A DNA stretch of 64,000 bases from Marsupella aquatica. Taxonomy: Eukaryota; Marchantiophyta. The position numbers were made by a program, and so were the translations under genes. The notes under the pieces were generated by a model. The model worked only from the letters and a program-made list of their open reading frames with translations. It had not been told where the DNA came from and did no database searches. The DNA lies in NCBI GenBank assembly GCA_973895155.1, contig OZ316896.1, forward strand, positions 15,190,001-15,254,000. The letters are read 5' to 3'. Below are positions 10,639 through 22,434 of the stretch, in pieces. Position 1 is the first letter of the stretch. Each line of letters opens with the position of its first letter.

Positions 10639-12319
10639 TAAGATGAATTCCTCCCTACTGTTTTGGTGAATAGGCAGGAACCATCCAGTATGTTTGGAAC
10701 CACCGTACTCGGAATCCAGATCGAGGTCTACTTCAAGCTTAAAAAGACTTTCCACCAGGAACACAATAATAGTCTGAACTTCTTCAGTAAGAGTGTATTT
10801 TCATTCACACCTTTTGACGGCTGTAGAACCTCTGCCCTGGTCGTGAGAGAAGGTCAACTTTCAGGTTTTAAAGCATTGCTTGCTTACCAAGTGCTGAAAT
10901 GGCAGTAAAATAATAAACCAATGCTTGGATTGTAGGTACTGTAGGTAGGGAGGACAGTCAAAAGTTGGGTCTCTGAAACTGCACATGAAGATATGACATA
11001 TAGGGTAAAGGTGTACCACATCTCTCCATACCATGATAAACCTACTTGTTTTCTTGTAAGTACTGAAATTTCAGTATATTACCACATTTTGATGTGTGAT
11101 TAAGGCAGGGCAAAAGTTGCAAGGATGTGTATGAGAGTGCAATCAATTTTCTCCCACCCACAAAAGAGAAAAAAGAAATGAAGGCCTACCTTAAAAAAGA
11201 AAGAAAGAAGGCAAGTTGAGAGGGGGGGGGGGGGGGGGGGGAGGGGGTGTAACGGTTCACCTTGGCCCCATGTTTCCTCCAACACTATTAAATAAGGTAG
11301 GAGTTGGACAAGGAATCTGAACTCAGATGGACCCAGACTTTGTGACCGAGACTTTGTCCCTGCCCATCTTTGGACTGCAATTATAGCATGTTAGTTCTAA
11401 GACACAACTATTTGAACTTATTGACAATAATGTCAATTGTACCCTATGTAAACTACCAATTAATTTAAATGGTTTATCAAATAGCAGCTATAGCATCATA
11501 TTCAAATGTATTAAAAGAATGATTCAAAGAAATAAATGGAATAAAAATGCTGCACACCTTTAAAGTGAAGAAACAACCGTACTTTTTAAGTAAAAGACAA
11601 GTACATAATGTAACCTTTAAATTGAAAAAATCACCTTACTTTTTAGGTGAAAAACAAATACATCATTTATAAGTCAAAGTACCTTAGGATATAATACTTT
11701 GTGGTTAACAGAGAAAGAATGATAGAATAAAAATCTCATTAAATATATGATAAGCTATCATAGTAAACCATAACATATGAAATAAAAATCATGGACTTGA
11801 AATAATTAAAGTGGTTACAAAAATTGTTGAATTCAAACCGAAGTGAAATGATAGACTATGTACATTTAAAAGAAAATTTAAAAGAAAATTCAGGATTTAT
11901 TCTTGTAATAAGACAAAATAGGGTAGAAGGTGTTCGCCATATAGCAGCTTCAAATGACTGCATAAAGTAATCACTTATTTTACACCAAAAAAGAAAAGGA
12001 AAAAGAAAAGGAACAGGTCGCGGGTCCAGGTCTCCATGTCCCCCCTCTTTTGGGTCGCACTGTGTGGCCTTGTTGTTCTTGCATTCCCTGGGTGGTTTTT
12101 GCGCACTGGTTGCTATAAAACCACCTCTTAAAAAAGAAAAAAAAGGAGTGAGGAAATATAAAATATAAAATTAACCCAAATAAATCAAAATCCCCTCCTG
12201 CCACCTCTCACATTTGTTGTGGTAAGGTACAGCCAGGTACGAGGCCAGGTACAAGTACAGATGCACCATTATAATTTATATGCATTGATTTATTATTAAA
12301 TAACTAGCTCAATACCTGT
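10639..12319. other. Gene-free AT-rich spacer with a poly-G run
   Basis: Intron-6 homology of P450 copy D fades near 10730. The rest is AT-rich with no supported frame. A homopolymeric G tract of about 20 bases lies at 11221-11242, and an imperfect repeat containing the phrase CTTTTTAAGTAAAA / CTTTTTAGGTGAAA lies near 11580-11670. Confidence 0.6.
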
Positions 12320-12760
12320 GCGTTGCACAAAAGAAGTTGTGTCGGCCAAGATGTTGTTGAGAAAAAAAGATCTCATGTCAGCCAAGAGGTCGTTGAGAGA
12401 AAAGAAGTCGTTGAGAAAAAGAGATGTTGTGTTGGCCAAGAGGTCGTTGAAAAAAAAGTTGTCATGTCGGCCAAGATGTCGTTGAAAAAAAGATGTCGTG
12501 TTGGCCAAGACATCGTTGAGGGAAAATACCCGTGCATTGCACAAAAGATGTTAAGAAAAAAGATGTTGTGTTGCCCAAAATGTCATTAAAATAAAGATAT
12601 CGTGGCACTCAAGATGTCGTGTCCCCCAAGATGTCACTAAGAAGAAAGTGTTGTGGCACCCAAAATGCTCTTAAAGAGAATTCTATGTTGTGTTTCCCAA
12701 GAATGATCATGTTCTTATATGAAAGATGTCATGAAATAAAAAGATGTTGTTAAGAAAAAG
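12320..12760. repeat. Imperfect short tandem repeat array, about 35-50 bp units
   Basis: Variants of GCCAAGATGTCGTTGAGAAAAAGATGTCGTG-like sequence follow one another, with the phrase CGTTGCACAAAAGA at 12321 and a similar one near 12537. The open frames across it (12323-12589 plus, 12296-12544 minus) are repeat artefacts. A diverged inverted relative with the phrase CTTTTGTGCAACGCA occurs near 45060-45125. Confidence 0.7.
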
Positions 12761-12764
12761 AAGT

Positions 12765-14958
12765 CATTTTGCCCAGTCTGATTCTCAACTTGGGCTTTCC
12801 ACTCCTTAAAAGTGGCAAAAACATCAAACTTATTGTGTAAAAAATATATCCACACATACCTTGAGTAATCGTCAATGAACGTGACATAGTAAAACCGTCC
12901 AGAATGTGAGGGAGTAGGGGCTGGACCCCACACATCACTATGTACATACTCAAGTACCTCCTTGCTGGTGTGAGTTCCAACTCCGAAGGGTTTCTTGTGC
13001 TGCTTCCCTAGCACACAGTGCTCACAAAATTCTAACTTACAAGATAGCAAATTAGAAAGTAATCTTTTCTTCTGAAGAATAGCCAAACCTTTTTCACTCA
13101 TGTGGCCCAAACGGAAGTGCCACAACCGGGCCGTCTCCTCATGAGATAAGGTTACATTGGCTTCATCACAAACTACACTGCCCTCCAAAACGTATAGATT
13201 GCTGTCTCTTTCCCTTCAATACAACTTTAGTACCAGTTGAAACCTGAAGGACACCATTAGCAGAGTTCCACTGATGGCCATTTGCTTCTAAAACTCCAAG
13301 TGAAATGAGATTTTTCATCATGCTGGGAATATGTCTCACATTCCTCAACGCTCTCACAGCACCATCAAACATATGAAATCTTACAGATCCAAGTCCAACA
13401 ACTTGACATGGGATTCCATTTCCCATCAACACTGACCCGTTGGAAACCATATAAGAACTGAAAAAATATCTCCTAGAGCAAATGTGAAAAGTACATGCAC
13501 TATCTAGAATCCAATCATCACTACCTGGATTTGACACTACGTTGAGAGCATAACCTTGACATCACAATATGTCATCATCATTGAGTAAATCTACCTCATG
13601 CGAGCTCGATGCCGCGTTAGCAGAGGCAGTAGGGACCTTTACTCGACAATCCCTTTTCATGTGGCCAGGCTTGCCACAATTCCAACATGCAAGAGGCTTC
13701 CTCTCTTGCGATTTCCCTCTGGATTTAGATCTCCCCCGTGATGTAGATCTAAACCTGTTCTGCCCATTCGTGTGCTGCGCTGCTCTTCCCCTGTTCACAT
13801 TGAGCGTAGTGCCTGAAGAAGATGCTGTCTGTGATTGATCCAGCTTCTTCTGAGCATCATCAGATAGTAATGAGCTCACCACCTCATTATACGAAATGGA
13901 CTTCAGATCTCTATACAAGAGCACCTGTTTCAAGCCCTGATATGACGGCGGTAAGGAGCTTAGCAGAAGCAAGGCCTTATCCTCATCTTCAACTCCTTTT
14001 CCCAGGTTTGACAGATCCACCGCAAGACTGTCAAACTCATCCAGGTGATCCTGCATCTTGCTCCCTTCCTTGAGCCTGAGGCTCATCAAGAGAGACTTCT
14101 TGTACAACCGGTCTGATCACCCTATTCATTAAAAGTGTATTTTATTTTGTTCACTTTTAGGCCTCTAAATGTTCACTTTTTGGTCTCTAAATGTACACTT
14201 TTTGAACCCAAAAGGTACACTATGGTATAATACTCTACACCTAAATGATCAATTGTAAACTTGAGGTGACAAAAATGATCTTGACTAGAAGGAGTCTCAT
14301 CCTAGTTCATTTACAAAAGATGAACCTGGTGGTACATGTGATGGCCATCAACTTTGTTTCTTGCCTAATTGTACACTTTTTGAAGGCCAAATGTACACTT
14401 TCTGTTGCCCAAATGTTCATAAATTGAATAATAATTCACTTTTAATGAATAGATTGATTCTGACGCATCTTCTCGGTAGTACTTCTCTTAGAGCCTTGAA
14501 CAGTGATGCGCAATCCGCATAATCATCTAGCTGCTTGATGATGTGCGGCTTGAGATATAGCATCACTGCGTTGACAGCAATCACCTGCTCTTGTCTCCAC
14601 TATCTCACATAAATCTCCTCCTCTCCATCATATTTCTCTCGCGAAGAAAGCAGATGAGCTAAGCCCATGGCCCATAGAACACCATTCACTTGCTTCTCCC
14701 ACAACAAGTAATTAGTACGACCATCGTACTTCTCCACCTCAAACTTCACTCCTCCAAATCTAGCCATCTCCCTCTTCTTCCCTACTACCGATAGCTCTGG
14801 TAGTAATACAGCTTCCTCCACTGCATGCCGCACCGGTGATTGTACCGGTGACTAGTTCCTCCTCAAACGGTAGCAACTCCTCCTCAGACTCACCGTCTGA
14901 TCGGCGCAATCCTGAAGCTCCACCGATGCCAATTCTTCCAGTATCCTCCGAGTCACTC
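12765..14958 (-). pseudogene. Copia-2 gag-protease-integrase remnant
   Basis: On the minus strand gag begins near 14958 (MSDSED...) or at the downstream ATG of MARFGGVKFEVEKYDG. It continues through a stop after EEIYVR and a MITE (14116-14458) to 13562, where it carries the CCHC knuckle CWNCGKPGHMKRDC. Protease (13166-13537) has WILDSACTFH, with DSA rather than the usual DSG. The integrase part (12765-13188) has the RLGHMSEKGL and CEHCVLGKQ zinc region and HSDVWGP with the first catalytic Asp, then breaks off shortly after TFKEWKAQVENQTG. It is the same superfamily as Copia-1 but a different lineage, since gag and LTR sequences do not match. Confidence 0.88.
14116..14458. mobile_element. AT-rich MITE inserted in Copia-2 gag
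   Basis: 343-bp insertion with inverted ends ATCA..CTATTCATTAAAAGTG, flanked by the direct repeat TCTG (14112-14115 and 14459-14462). Deleting the insert and one TCTG rejoins gag as ...EDASDRLYKKSLLM without a frameshift at the joint, which supports these exact borders. The inside contains repeats of GTACACTTTTTG-like phrases and no coding capacity. The 4-bp duplication does not fit the usual hAT (8), Mutator (9-11) or CACTA (3) values, so I leave the superfamily open. Confidence 0.78.
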
Positions 14959-16649
14959 ATATGAAACAATCACGAAAAAATGTCTTTTTTCAAAACTTCT
15001 CATAAAACTCAAAACTCAACACCGCCGCGTAGCCCACGAAGCTAGGAGTCCAATACTGAAAGCCGAAATCAAAATCAAAATTCGGCGGAAAAGTTATTCA
15101 AATTTTGGTCGGGGTGGGTAAAACCTTGGGAAACTCCCCCGTTTTGACCACCTCGGAGAATAACCAAAATACCTAGTACAACCCATCGTCGGAATCGCGA
15201 TGCGATTGGTGCGCTGCGTTGCTAACTCCAGTGGCAACGTCCTCACCAAAAAGAACCAAAAAAGTTACTGTTTGGCGAACAGAATCTTTGTCGGACAACC
15301 AAAAAACAGCTCTCTGTTTTTTGGGAATATTCCCGCACAGTCCGACAGGTCTCACAGGGGGCCGTTCCCCCTGTCCAAGTGGTTAAAATGGAGGGCGGCA
15401 GGTCCCGGCACAAGAGGAAACAAAAGGAAAAAGAAAATGCTTAAAATAGGGCCTTAAGGGGGTGCTAAAGCCCCTTATCACTAAATACAGTGTATAAAAA
15501 AAAACAAAGGCGCATCCAGGCGGGCCAGGGGGCATACAGGGTATCATGGCGAGTGTGTACAAAGGAAATAAGCAAGGGCAGGGCAAAAAGCGCCGTGCAC
15601 CGGGGATGGACGCAGGCGGTAGGCGAGGGTTGCGGGAGGGCGAAAGGGAGGTGCTAGCGGCCGGCAGGGCGCATGAAGGTGGGCAGGGCCGCTGGGTCGT
15701 GAACGGGGTGTCGAAAGAGGGGGCGGGGTGCCACCGGAAGGGGCAGCAAGCCCCAGCAAGGCTCGGGCACGCAAAAAGCACCGGCCGGCGCTGCGTGCCG
15801 CGGCTGCGGCGACCCACTACTCTGGTGCGGGGGGAGAGTCTTACACGTAAAGGGGGGTGGCGGTAGTACGAGGGCCGTGAATGGGGTTACGGGGTGAGTA
15901 TACACACCTCGTGTGTGTATACACACACCAAAACCCCTCTAAAAACCTAATTTTTTGCTACAAAAATTAGACGGCCAAGTTACTTACAATGCCGCCACCA
16001 TGTTGCTTGAGAGAAGTGATGACTGCCGACGGGAAAAGTTGTCGAATCACACCGGCGCCGTCTGCAACTCCAGCACTGTAAAAGCTTCCGCCTCGACGCC
16101 TTCACTCCGCGTCAAGTGCCAATCCCGGGCTCAAAACGACCGCCTCGCCGCGATCAAATTGTTGAGCCGTAGCACTTCGCGTTTCTTCCACCGAGTTGCA
16201 CGTCACGAAGAGAAACCCGTTTCAGATGAGAACAAGCTCCATAGCTTGTGAAAAAACCTGAATGCCTCCGTCACTCGTCACGTCACACTCGGTAACAACT
16301 CGGCAATAGTCAAGCTACCAAAATGACCAGCTCGCTTCAACCTTCAACTTGAGCTAAAATGTGAGATCTCCCAAACACCGCATGGCTCACACCGTTGAAA
16401 AATGCGATCTCTGGTCTCTCCCCCGAAAACCCGTTGAACACGGATAAAACCTGAACGATGCAAACTTTGATTCCTCCGCACCATGGATACCGATCAGCGA
16501 GTTCTAACCACTGTTAGAAAGCCCTCTCACTAACCTATCCGCACAGCCACACACATTCGAGTTTCATGCGATGAAACTTTGAATGTACCATCGACAATGA
16601 AAGCTGGAAAAAACCTGTCACGAAAAAATCTCGTCACCTCCCAGGCATG
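14959..16649 (-). other. Copia-2 leader region with GC-rich block and hairpins
   Basis: About 1.7 kb between gag and the primer-binding site, unusually long for a Copia leader, so it may contain another insertion. Inverted repeats seen: CCAAAAAACAG/CTGTTTTTTGG at 15299-15324; ACAGGGGG/CCCCCTGT near 15355-15377; TAAGGGG/CCCCTTA near 15454-15480; GTATACACAC/GTGTGTGTATAC near 15898-15924. The block 15380-15880 is G/C-rich on purine-biased strands and yields overlapping open frames on both strands that look non-coding. Confidence 0.55.
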
Positions 16650-16662
16650 CTCTGATACCACT

Positions 16663-17006
16663 TGTTGAGCATAGACGACATTCGTAACGGCAAGCCCATG
16701 AACCATCCAACGCAGAAGAGTCGACACAGAGAGATACGTGGTTCACCTCCACATGAGGCTATGTCCACGGCAACACACAAGAGCTTTACTGCACTCTAGG
16801 CCGACCGGCCACACCAAGCATCCACAGCACAAGCTCTCCCTATCTCTCAACTAGCTCCGTAACAATGAGCCTAAGTTCCACCAGGGTCTGGCATCAGCCC
16901 TGGCTATATACACAACAGCACTACCGCTAACAATAGCTAAGTCCTAACCCGAGTTAGCCTAACTGTAGTTAGCTCATGAGTCACAAGACTAGAGCAATAT
17001 CTAACA
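16663..17006 (-). repeat. 5' LTR of Copia-2
   Basis: On the minus strand it begins TGTTAGATATTGC and ends GTCTATGCTCAACA, giving TG...CA ends, and is followed by the primer-binding site TGGTATCAGAGC one base later. Length 344 bp. No second copy was found in the window. Confidence 0.85.
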
Positions 17007-17936
17007 GAGGTGAGAAAATATCTCAAGGTGAGGAAAATATCTCAAGGTGAAGAAAATATGTCAAGATGAGCAAAGATCTTGAGGTGAGAAGATCTTAATA
17101 TGAAGAAAAGATGTCAAGATGAGAAAATATTTGAAATTATTTTTAAAAAATTAGATTTATTTATATATGAATAAATTTAATTAAAATTTGATTAATTTTT
17201 TCATTGTGGCAGATATGGGAAGGTTAAAGGGTAGCTTGGGCAGGAACTTATTTTTAGAAGGGGTGTATGGATAGATCTGACACTGTGGAAAAAATTATGT
17301 TTTGATGAACATTCAAGATTGATTGTCACTTTTTTTAGGTTGTAAAGGGAGAGGCATGATTATAGTGGTACATGGTAAAGGGAGTTCTCCTTGATACTCT
17401 TGCATAGAGACCCTCATTATTTTCTTTGTATTATTAAATTCATTTTTTGCTTGGAAACATTGCTCTCCATTTTCATTCACATAGGAAATCATTCTTTCAT
17501 GTTTTTCATTTTTGGGATATGACTACTATAAAAAAAGTAACATTTTATTATAGATTTTGACATTATCCTTGTCACGTAACCTATTGTGTTTAATTAACCT
17601 ATTTAAATTAAATTAATATAATTATTATATTTTACAATATTATAATACTTGCAATAATACATAGTATCATATATATTATGTATTTTTATATTTCATGTAT
17701 ATGGGTTAGGAACCTCCTTGATACTCATGCATGTACATTCTCTCTCTTGTTTTGTGTGCCCCATTGGCTCTCTCCTTTTGCGTCTCCCATTTGATTCTCC
17801 TCTTGTTTAGAATGCATTTATTACTTTTTTGGTGCACACTAAATTTAATGTAACCTTTATTCCTTCTCTTTGACATGATTAATGCTTTTTGGACTCTGCA
17901 AATTTGAATGACGACCACTTCATAAAAAGGCGCAAC
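17007..17936. other. AT-rich spacer left of the CACTA element
   Basis: Contains short GTGAGGAAAATATCTCAAG-like direct repeats (17007-17120) and otherwise AT-rich sequence. No supported gene. The last three bases, AAC (17934-17936), are the left copy of the CACTA target duplication. Confidence 0.6.
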
Positions 17937-17967
17937 CACTAGAAGGAAATCGGGATTTTATCACTAC
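17937..17967. repeat. Left terminal inverted repeat of the CACTA element
   Basis: CACTAGAAGGAAATCGGG followed by a TTTTA..ACTAC phrase. It pairs with 36852-36882 and is preceded by AAC. Confidence 0.92.
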
Positions 17968-18139
17968 CTAATTCACTTGTTTCAGAGTGATAACGGACAA
18001 TTTACAACTCAATGGTTTGAGTGCACTAATGTCAGTCGCTTTAGACAACTAGTCGTATTGAGCATGAAGTCGTTTATAACAAGTACTCAAAATGTATGAG
18101 TGGTTTATGTCACCATCGGTTTCAAACCCAACGGTCTTA

Positions 18140-18671
18140 AATAACTAGAAAAATAACAGTTATTTAAATTTTTCCCAAAACAACTACTATGGTGACTTTT
18201 TTTGACAAATGATACTTAGACATGTGGCGGTCTCCACAATCATTGGGGGTGACATTTGCCAAAAGTCAATTGTGGTCAATGCACCTTGAACCTCAAACAA
18301 CTTCTTTCATGACTAGAATTCAAGTAGAAACTATATAGCCCTTGCCACTATATGACTAGATTTTGAGTCTTAAAGATACTTTGTGTCAAACTTTTAATAC
18401 TAGTTATATGACTAGAAAAATAACAATTATTAAATTTTGCCCAAAACGATTACTATGGTGACTTTTTTTGACAAATGATACCTAAACATGTGGCGGTCTC
18501 CAGAATCATTGGGGGTGACAATTGCCAAAAGTCAATTGTGATCAATGCACCTGAACCTCAAATAACTTATTTCATGACTAGAATTCAAGTAGAAACTATA
18601 TAGCCCTTGCCACTATATGACTAGATTTTGAGTCTTAAAGATACTTTGTGTCAACTTTTAATACTAGTTAT
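18140..18671. repeat. Tandem duplication in the left subterminal region, 266-bp period
   Basis: A unit containing ACTATGGTGACTTTTTTTGA, GTGGCGGTCTCCA and TAGAAACTATATAGCCC occurs twice (about 18140-18405 and 18406-18671) with few differences. Weaker relatives with TATATGACTAGA phrases continue to about 19130. Subterminal repeat arrays are typical of CACTA elements, where the tnpA protein binds. Confidence 0.8.
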
Positions 18672-19386
18672 ATGACTAGAATTGAAATCATAACCAAATT
18701 ACATTTACAACTTGTAGTGTCACTAAATTTAAAGTGATAACATGACATATTAGACACATGTAGTACTTGCAGCTATATAACTAAGTTTAACGTAATAAAG
18801 ATATTATTTTACAATTTAGTTCTTGATATATGTCTTAAATTGAAGTAGTAATTGTAAAGCTTTTGTTATTTGTTATATATGACTGTATTTACAGACCTAT
18901 CATTCAGTCCATTATTACTTGCTATATGACTACATCTTAAGTGTTATAGATTGCTACGTTACAACTTTAAAATGGGTGATGAACATCATATCTTTGATAA
19001 CTATAGTTGCAGTAGTATGGCCACAGTCTAGTATTGATCACTTCAATTGTAGTGATTTGGGTGTACTATAGAACTTGAATGATAGTACATTGGAATGTCG
19101 AATCACTAGATGTAGAGTCATTAGTTTTAAAGTTCTAAACCCTAAATAGCAATAGCAAAAACCTCAAATGTCTCACATACACATTCAAATAAATTTGAGA
19201 AATGACACAATCTTAGTAAGTCATCATTTCAAACACCAACAAAATTCCAGAGTGATACACATCTGGGAATCCAAAAACTGAGAGCCATAGTTGCACAATA
19301 GTATCCATGCTACCTATATGGGAACCTACATACTTCTTCAATCACATGGATTCTCTATTGCAAGCTCTACTCCTCAATTACTAATC

Positions 19387-22361
19387 CTACTTCCTCATTA
19401 ACTTCTGCCTCCACAAAAATGGGTGCCCCTTCACATGTTTGAGGGCTACCAAGCCTTCTGGGTGCTTTTCTTGGAGAGGTGCATCTCCATTCAAAATAGA
19501 AACAGCTTTGACAATCAAGAAGCCAGTAGGAACTGGGTTGTCATAATATCGATCAAGTCCACATACTCCATCGATTCTGGCAATAGCAATCACCTGCTGA
19601 TCCACTGGTGATTTCAATTTCACCATGTCTCCTACTTTAAACTGTCACACATCAACAACATAACACAGCCATTTCATTACTTAGACTTGTTAATGATAAG
19701 TTACAGCAAATAAACGAATAGGACATGTCTTGAAAGCAATCATTTGCTTTTGCTCACCTTCAAGACAAAAGGTGAAGGGATCGACTTTGAAAACTCTGTA
19801 ACAATGGCTTCTTCAGATGACTTTGTCAAAACAACTTCAGGTGTCAAAGCTTCTATTATCTCCTGCAAAACAGATTAGGGTGAGACAACTTACATAAGCA
19901 TGCCCTACCAGGTTCACATTACAAATTCATGGGATAATGAACATATTAATAGTACAAAGTTTAGGGTTTAGATGGTATTCCAACCTTATCTTTGCCTGCT
20001 TGATCATGCTGCGCAGGCGAACTGTATACCACCTCTGTTTCTTCATTGATCTCTTGCTTCACAATCACTGGGTCATAATTGTATTCCACAGCAGCATTGA
20101 GATCAATCCCCTGATCATCTTCAACTGCCCATTAACATTTCAAGACATTAGAAAACATTCACTAATCCAAGTCATGCATGCTTGATTACACATACTTTAA
20201 CTGTCCTCTGTAAAGAACATACCTTCTTTGGTCAAGTCCACCAAAAAGTCTAGTTTCACAGCTGAAGTACTACGGCCTGAATGACTTTTTGGAACTGAAC
20301 TCATTCGTGAGGGCATTGAAGACTATCCCGGCCCAACTGGGATAGTTCTGGTTTCTTCCACATCTTGACTTAGGCTAGGTTTTATCAAAACAGTTAACAT
20401 TTGCTTAAACCCAACACTCATCACTGTACTTATTGCATTCACAATTATACTCAACATATGCTCATCACGTCCTTCCTCGTCTCCCATCATAGCCCTAGAA
20501 CCTGGTGTCTGCAACCATTGAACAATCATACAAAAGTTAGTGGATATCACCTAGACTTGGCAATTTGGAAATCAAAAATTGGACTTGTGAACTAATACTC
20601 ACAATTGACTTTCTGCCTCTCCGATGAGATGGTGTGGTCTGTCCTGTGACAGATCTCACACTTGATACTCCAAATCTATCATCTTTTGAGCGTAGCTCAG
20701 ACAGAGGTGGACTTTCCCCTCTTTTTCTCTTCTGAGCAATGAAACCAAACAATACATATTAGAATGAAACTTCTTGCTTCTTTGCATACCAATTGCTAAA
20801 ACAAAGGAAGACACATGCTGTAAGCCTACTTGTTGTTTACAAACATTCATAATAACTGTAAATGAATCTTGTATACTTACAAAGTCAGACTCCTTCCCAC
20901 GGTAGCCACCTCGTCCAACCCTTGATGGATTAATGACTTTAGATCTTGCATACTTCATCTTGTCAATGCTAGACATCCCTTCTGGAGACAGCCACCACTC
21001 ACACAATGCCTTCCAATGTTCAGGCTTCACATTCTCAGGGGGCTTCTTGTCCAAGCGTCTTCCACCTTCCTGAAAATGTTTGTGGAGTCTTGCTCGCTGT
21101 GCTTTCATTACTGCTGAACAATGAGACCTGAACTTCTTCATTGACAGAGTCCCCTGTACATACTCCCAATCGTTCTCCAACACAGCATAAACATGAAGAA
21201 GAACCCCTGAGTCTTGCTTCTTAATCTCACGGATAGAAGGATTCAGTTTACCCATACACACAGCACGAAGATCATCTCCCCAACGTGCCCGATATGGATC
21301 ATTGGGATCAACATCATTGTTCCAAATCTGCACACAATGCATCATAAGAGACCAATAACAGAGGACAAACAATAAATCACAAGCATGATCTTTCACAAGC
21401 AACATACAGTGATTGCAGCTTTCTTCATGCCCAACTTGCGACACTCGCTTGTGTTCTCTTCCCATTGTTTCTTTGCAGCACGAGATGATTGTCGTACGTG
21501 TGTCTGTTCTGATCTTTCTATGACAATTCCATCATCCAGATCATGAGCAGATGCTCTAGGCAGGGTGTCACTACCACAACCAACCAAAGAGATTCTGTTA
21601 GCAAGTCAAACATTAATGTAACTTGTGACAATCAATCTGCAACTGTGAGAATCTCTGAACTCAGGATTCACTTGGCAAGTCAAAAACAAGTTCATGGCAA
21701 GTGAGGTAATGAATAAATTACTTACACACACTCACTTCCTTTGTCCTAGGATCCACATAATATTTAAGCCCTGACTTTCGGGGAGCCTGAGGATAACAGT
21801 GTGCACATTCAAGTAATTAGTAATAGTAGCACCAGATTGAGATATACAGAAATTGGACAATTAATGCAATTAGCTTCAAGTGAAGTAGAAAATGACAGTG
21901 AGTCTTCTCTTACCTTACGTAGCTCTTGAACACCATCTGATTCGTGATCATCACTTAAACCTGCCCCATAATTTGTGTCAGCTGATTTTTCAGACTCATC
22001 ACTCCCACTGTTGTCACTCTCCATGATTTTCTCCAGGTGCCTGCCAAGTAATCGTGAACTCCTACGCTTTGCTATAGACGGCTGATTCTGTTCAGTCTTC
22101 TTTGACAACTTAGATAGACGCTTGACCCTTGCCTCACCCTGTAAACTGCAATCACCCTGGCAATGTCATGAGTGTGAACCATTAATTAGTAATAAAGTCA
22201 GGGCATAAATTCAAAACTATATAGGGATAGAGTACATACTTTAAATCTCTTGCAGCAGTTCCTACGAACTGGTCAAGTATAGCTTGGTTGGCTGCTATGT
22301 TCTTATTCCTCTGTGCCTCATAGGCATTCTCAGAACCTTTCACCCCAGACCGATCATGCAT
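19387..22361 (-). CDS. Spliced tnpA-like protein of the CACTA element (Transposase_24-like)
   Basis: Minus-strand multi-exon gene. Exon 1 runs from ATG at 22361 to 22240 (ENAYEAQRNKNIAANQAI, donor GTATGT). Exon 2 is about 21914-22138 (KRLSKLSKK..., acidic Ser/Glu stretch, donor GTAAGAG). Later exons cover about 21387-21580 (LPRASAHDLDDG... to MKKAAITV), 20880-21330 (WNNDVDPNDPYRARWGDD..., then WKALCEWWLSPEGM, YARSKVINPSRVGRGGYRGKES), 20590-20752, 20323-20520 and 19960-20125. The last exon (19387 to about 19638) ends WRQKLMRK. The WWLSPEG and RGGYRGKES block fits the Ptta/En/Spm plant transposase family (Transposase_24). Its likely role is binding subterminal repeats and helping TNP2. Most exon borders are by eye, but the exons I traced are open. 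Confidence 0.72.
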
Positions 22362-22434
22362 TTCAATTCAAAACTGCATAAAAAACACTATCACCAAAGA
22401 GCAATCAGTACTTCCTGCCCCAAGAGGCACATTC

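Larger units (their letters stand above)
12765..17006 (-). mobile_element. Truncated Copia retrotransposon on the minus strand (Copia-2)
   Basis: The 5' part of a Copia element: LTR at 16663-17006, primer-binding site TGGTATCAGAGC (minus strand, about 16650-16661), a long leader, gag, protease and the start of integrase. Homology stops at about 12765 within integrase, before the second catalytic Asp, where the tandem array at 12320-12760 begins. Reverse transcriptase, RNase H and the 3' LTR are absent. A MITE interrupts gag. The fragment is dead. Confidence 0.88.

Noticed and set aside
12323-12589. Lys/Val-rich plus-strand ORF
   Set aside because: Translation of the short tandem array; no conserved motif.
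15383-15926. Pro/Arg-rich ORFs on both strands
   Set aside because: Composition effect of a G/C-rich block in the Copia-2 leader; no domain and mutually overlapping frames.
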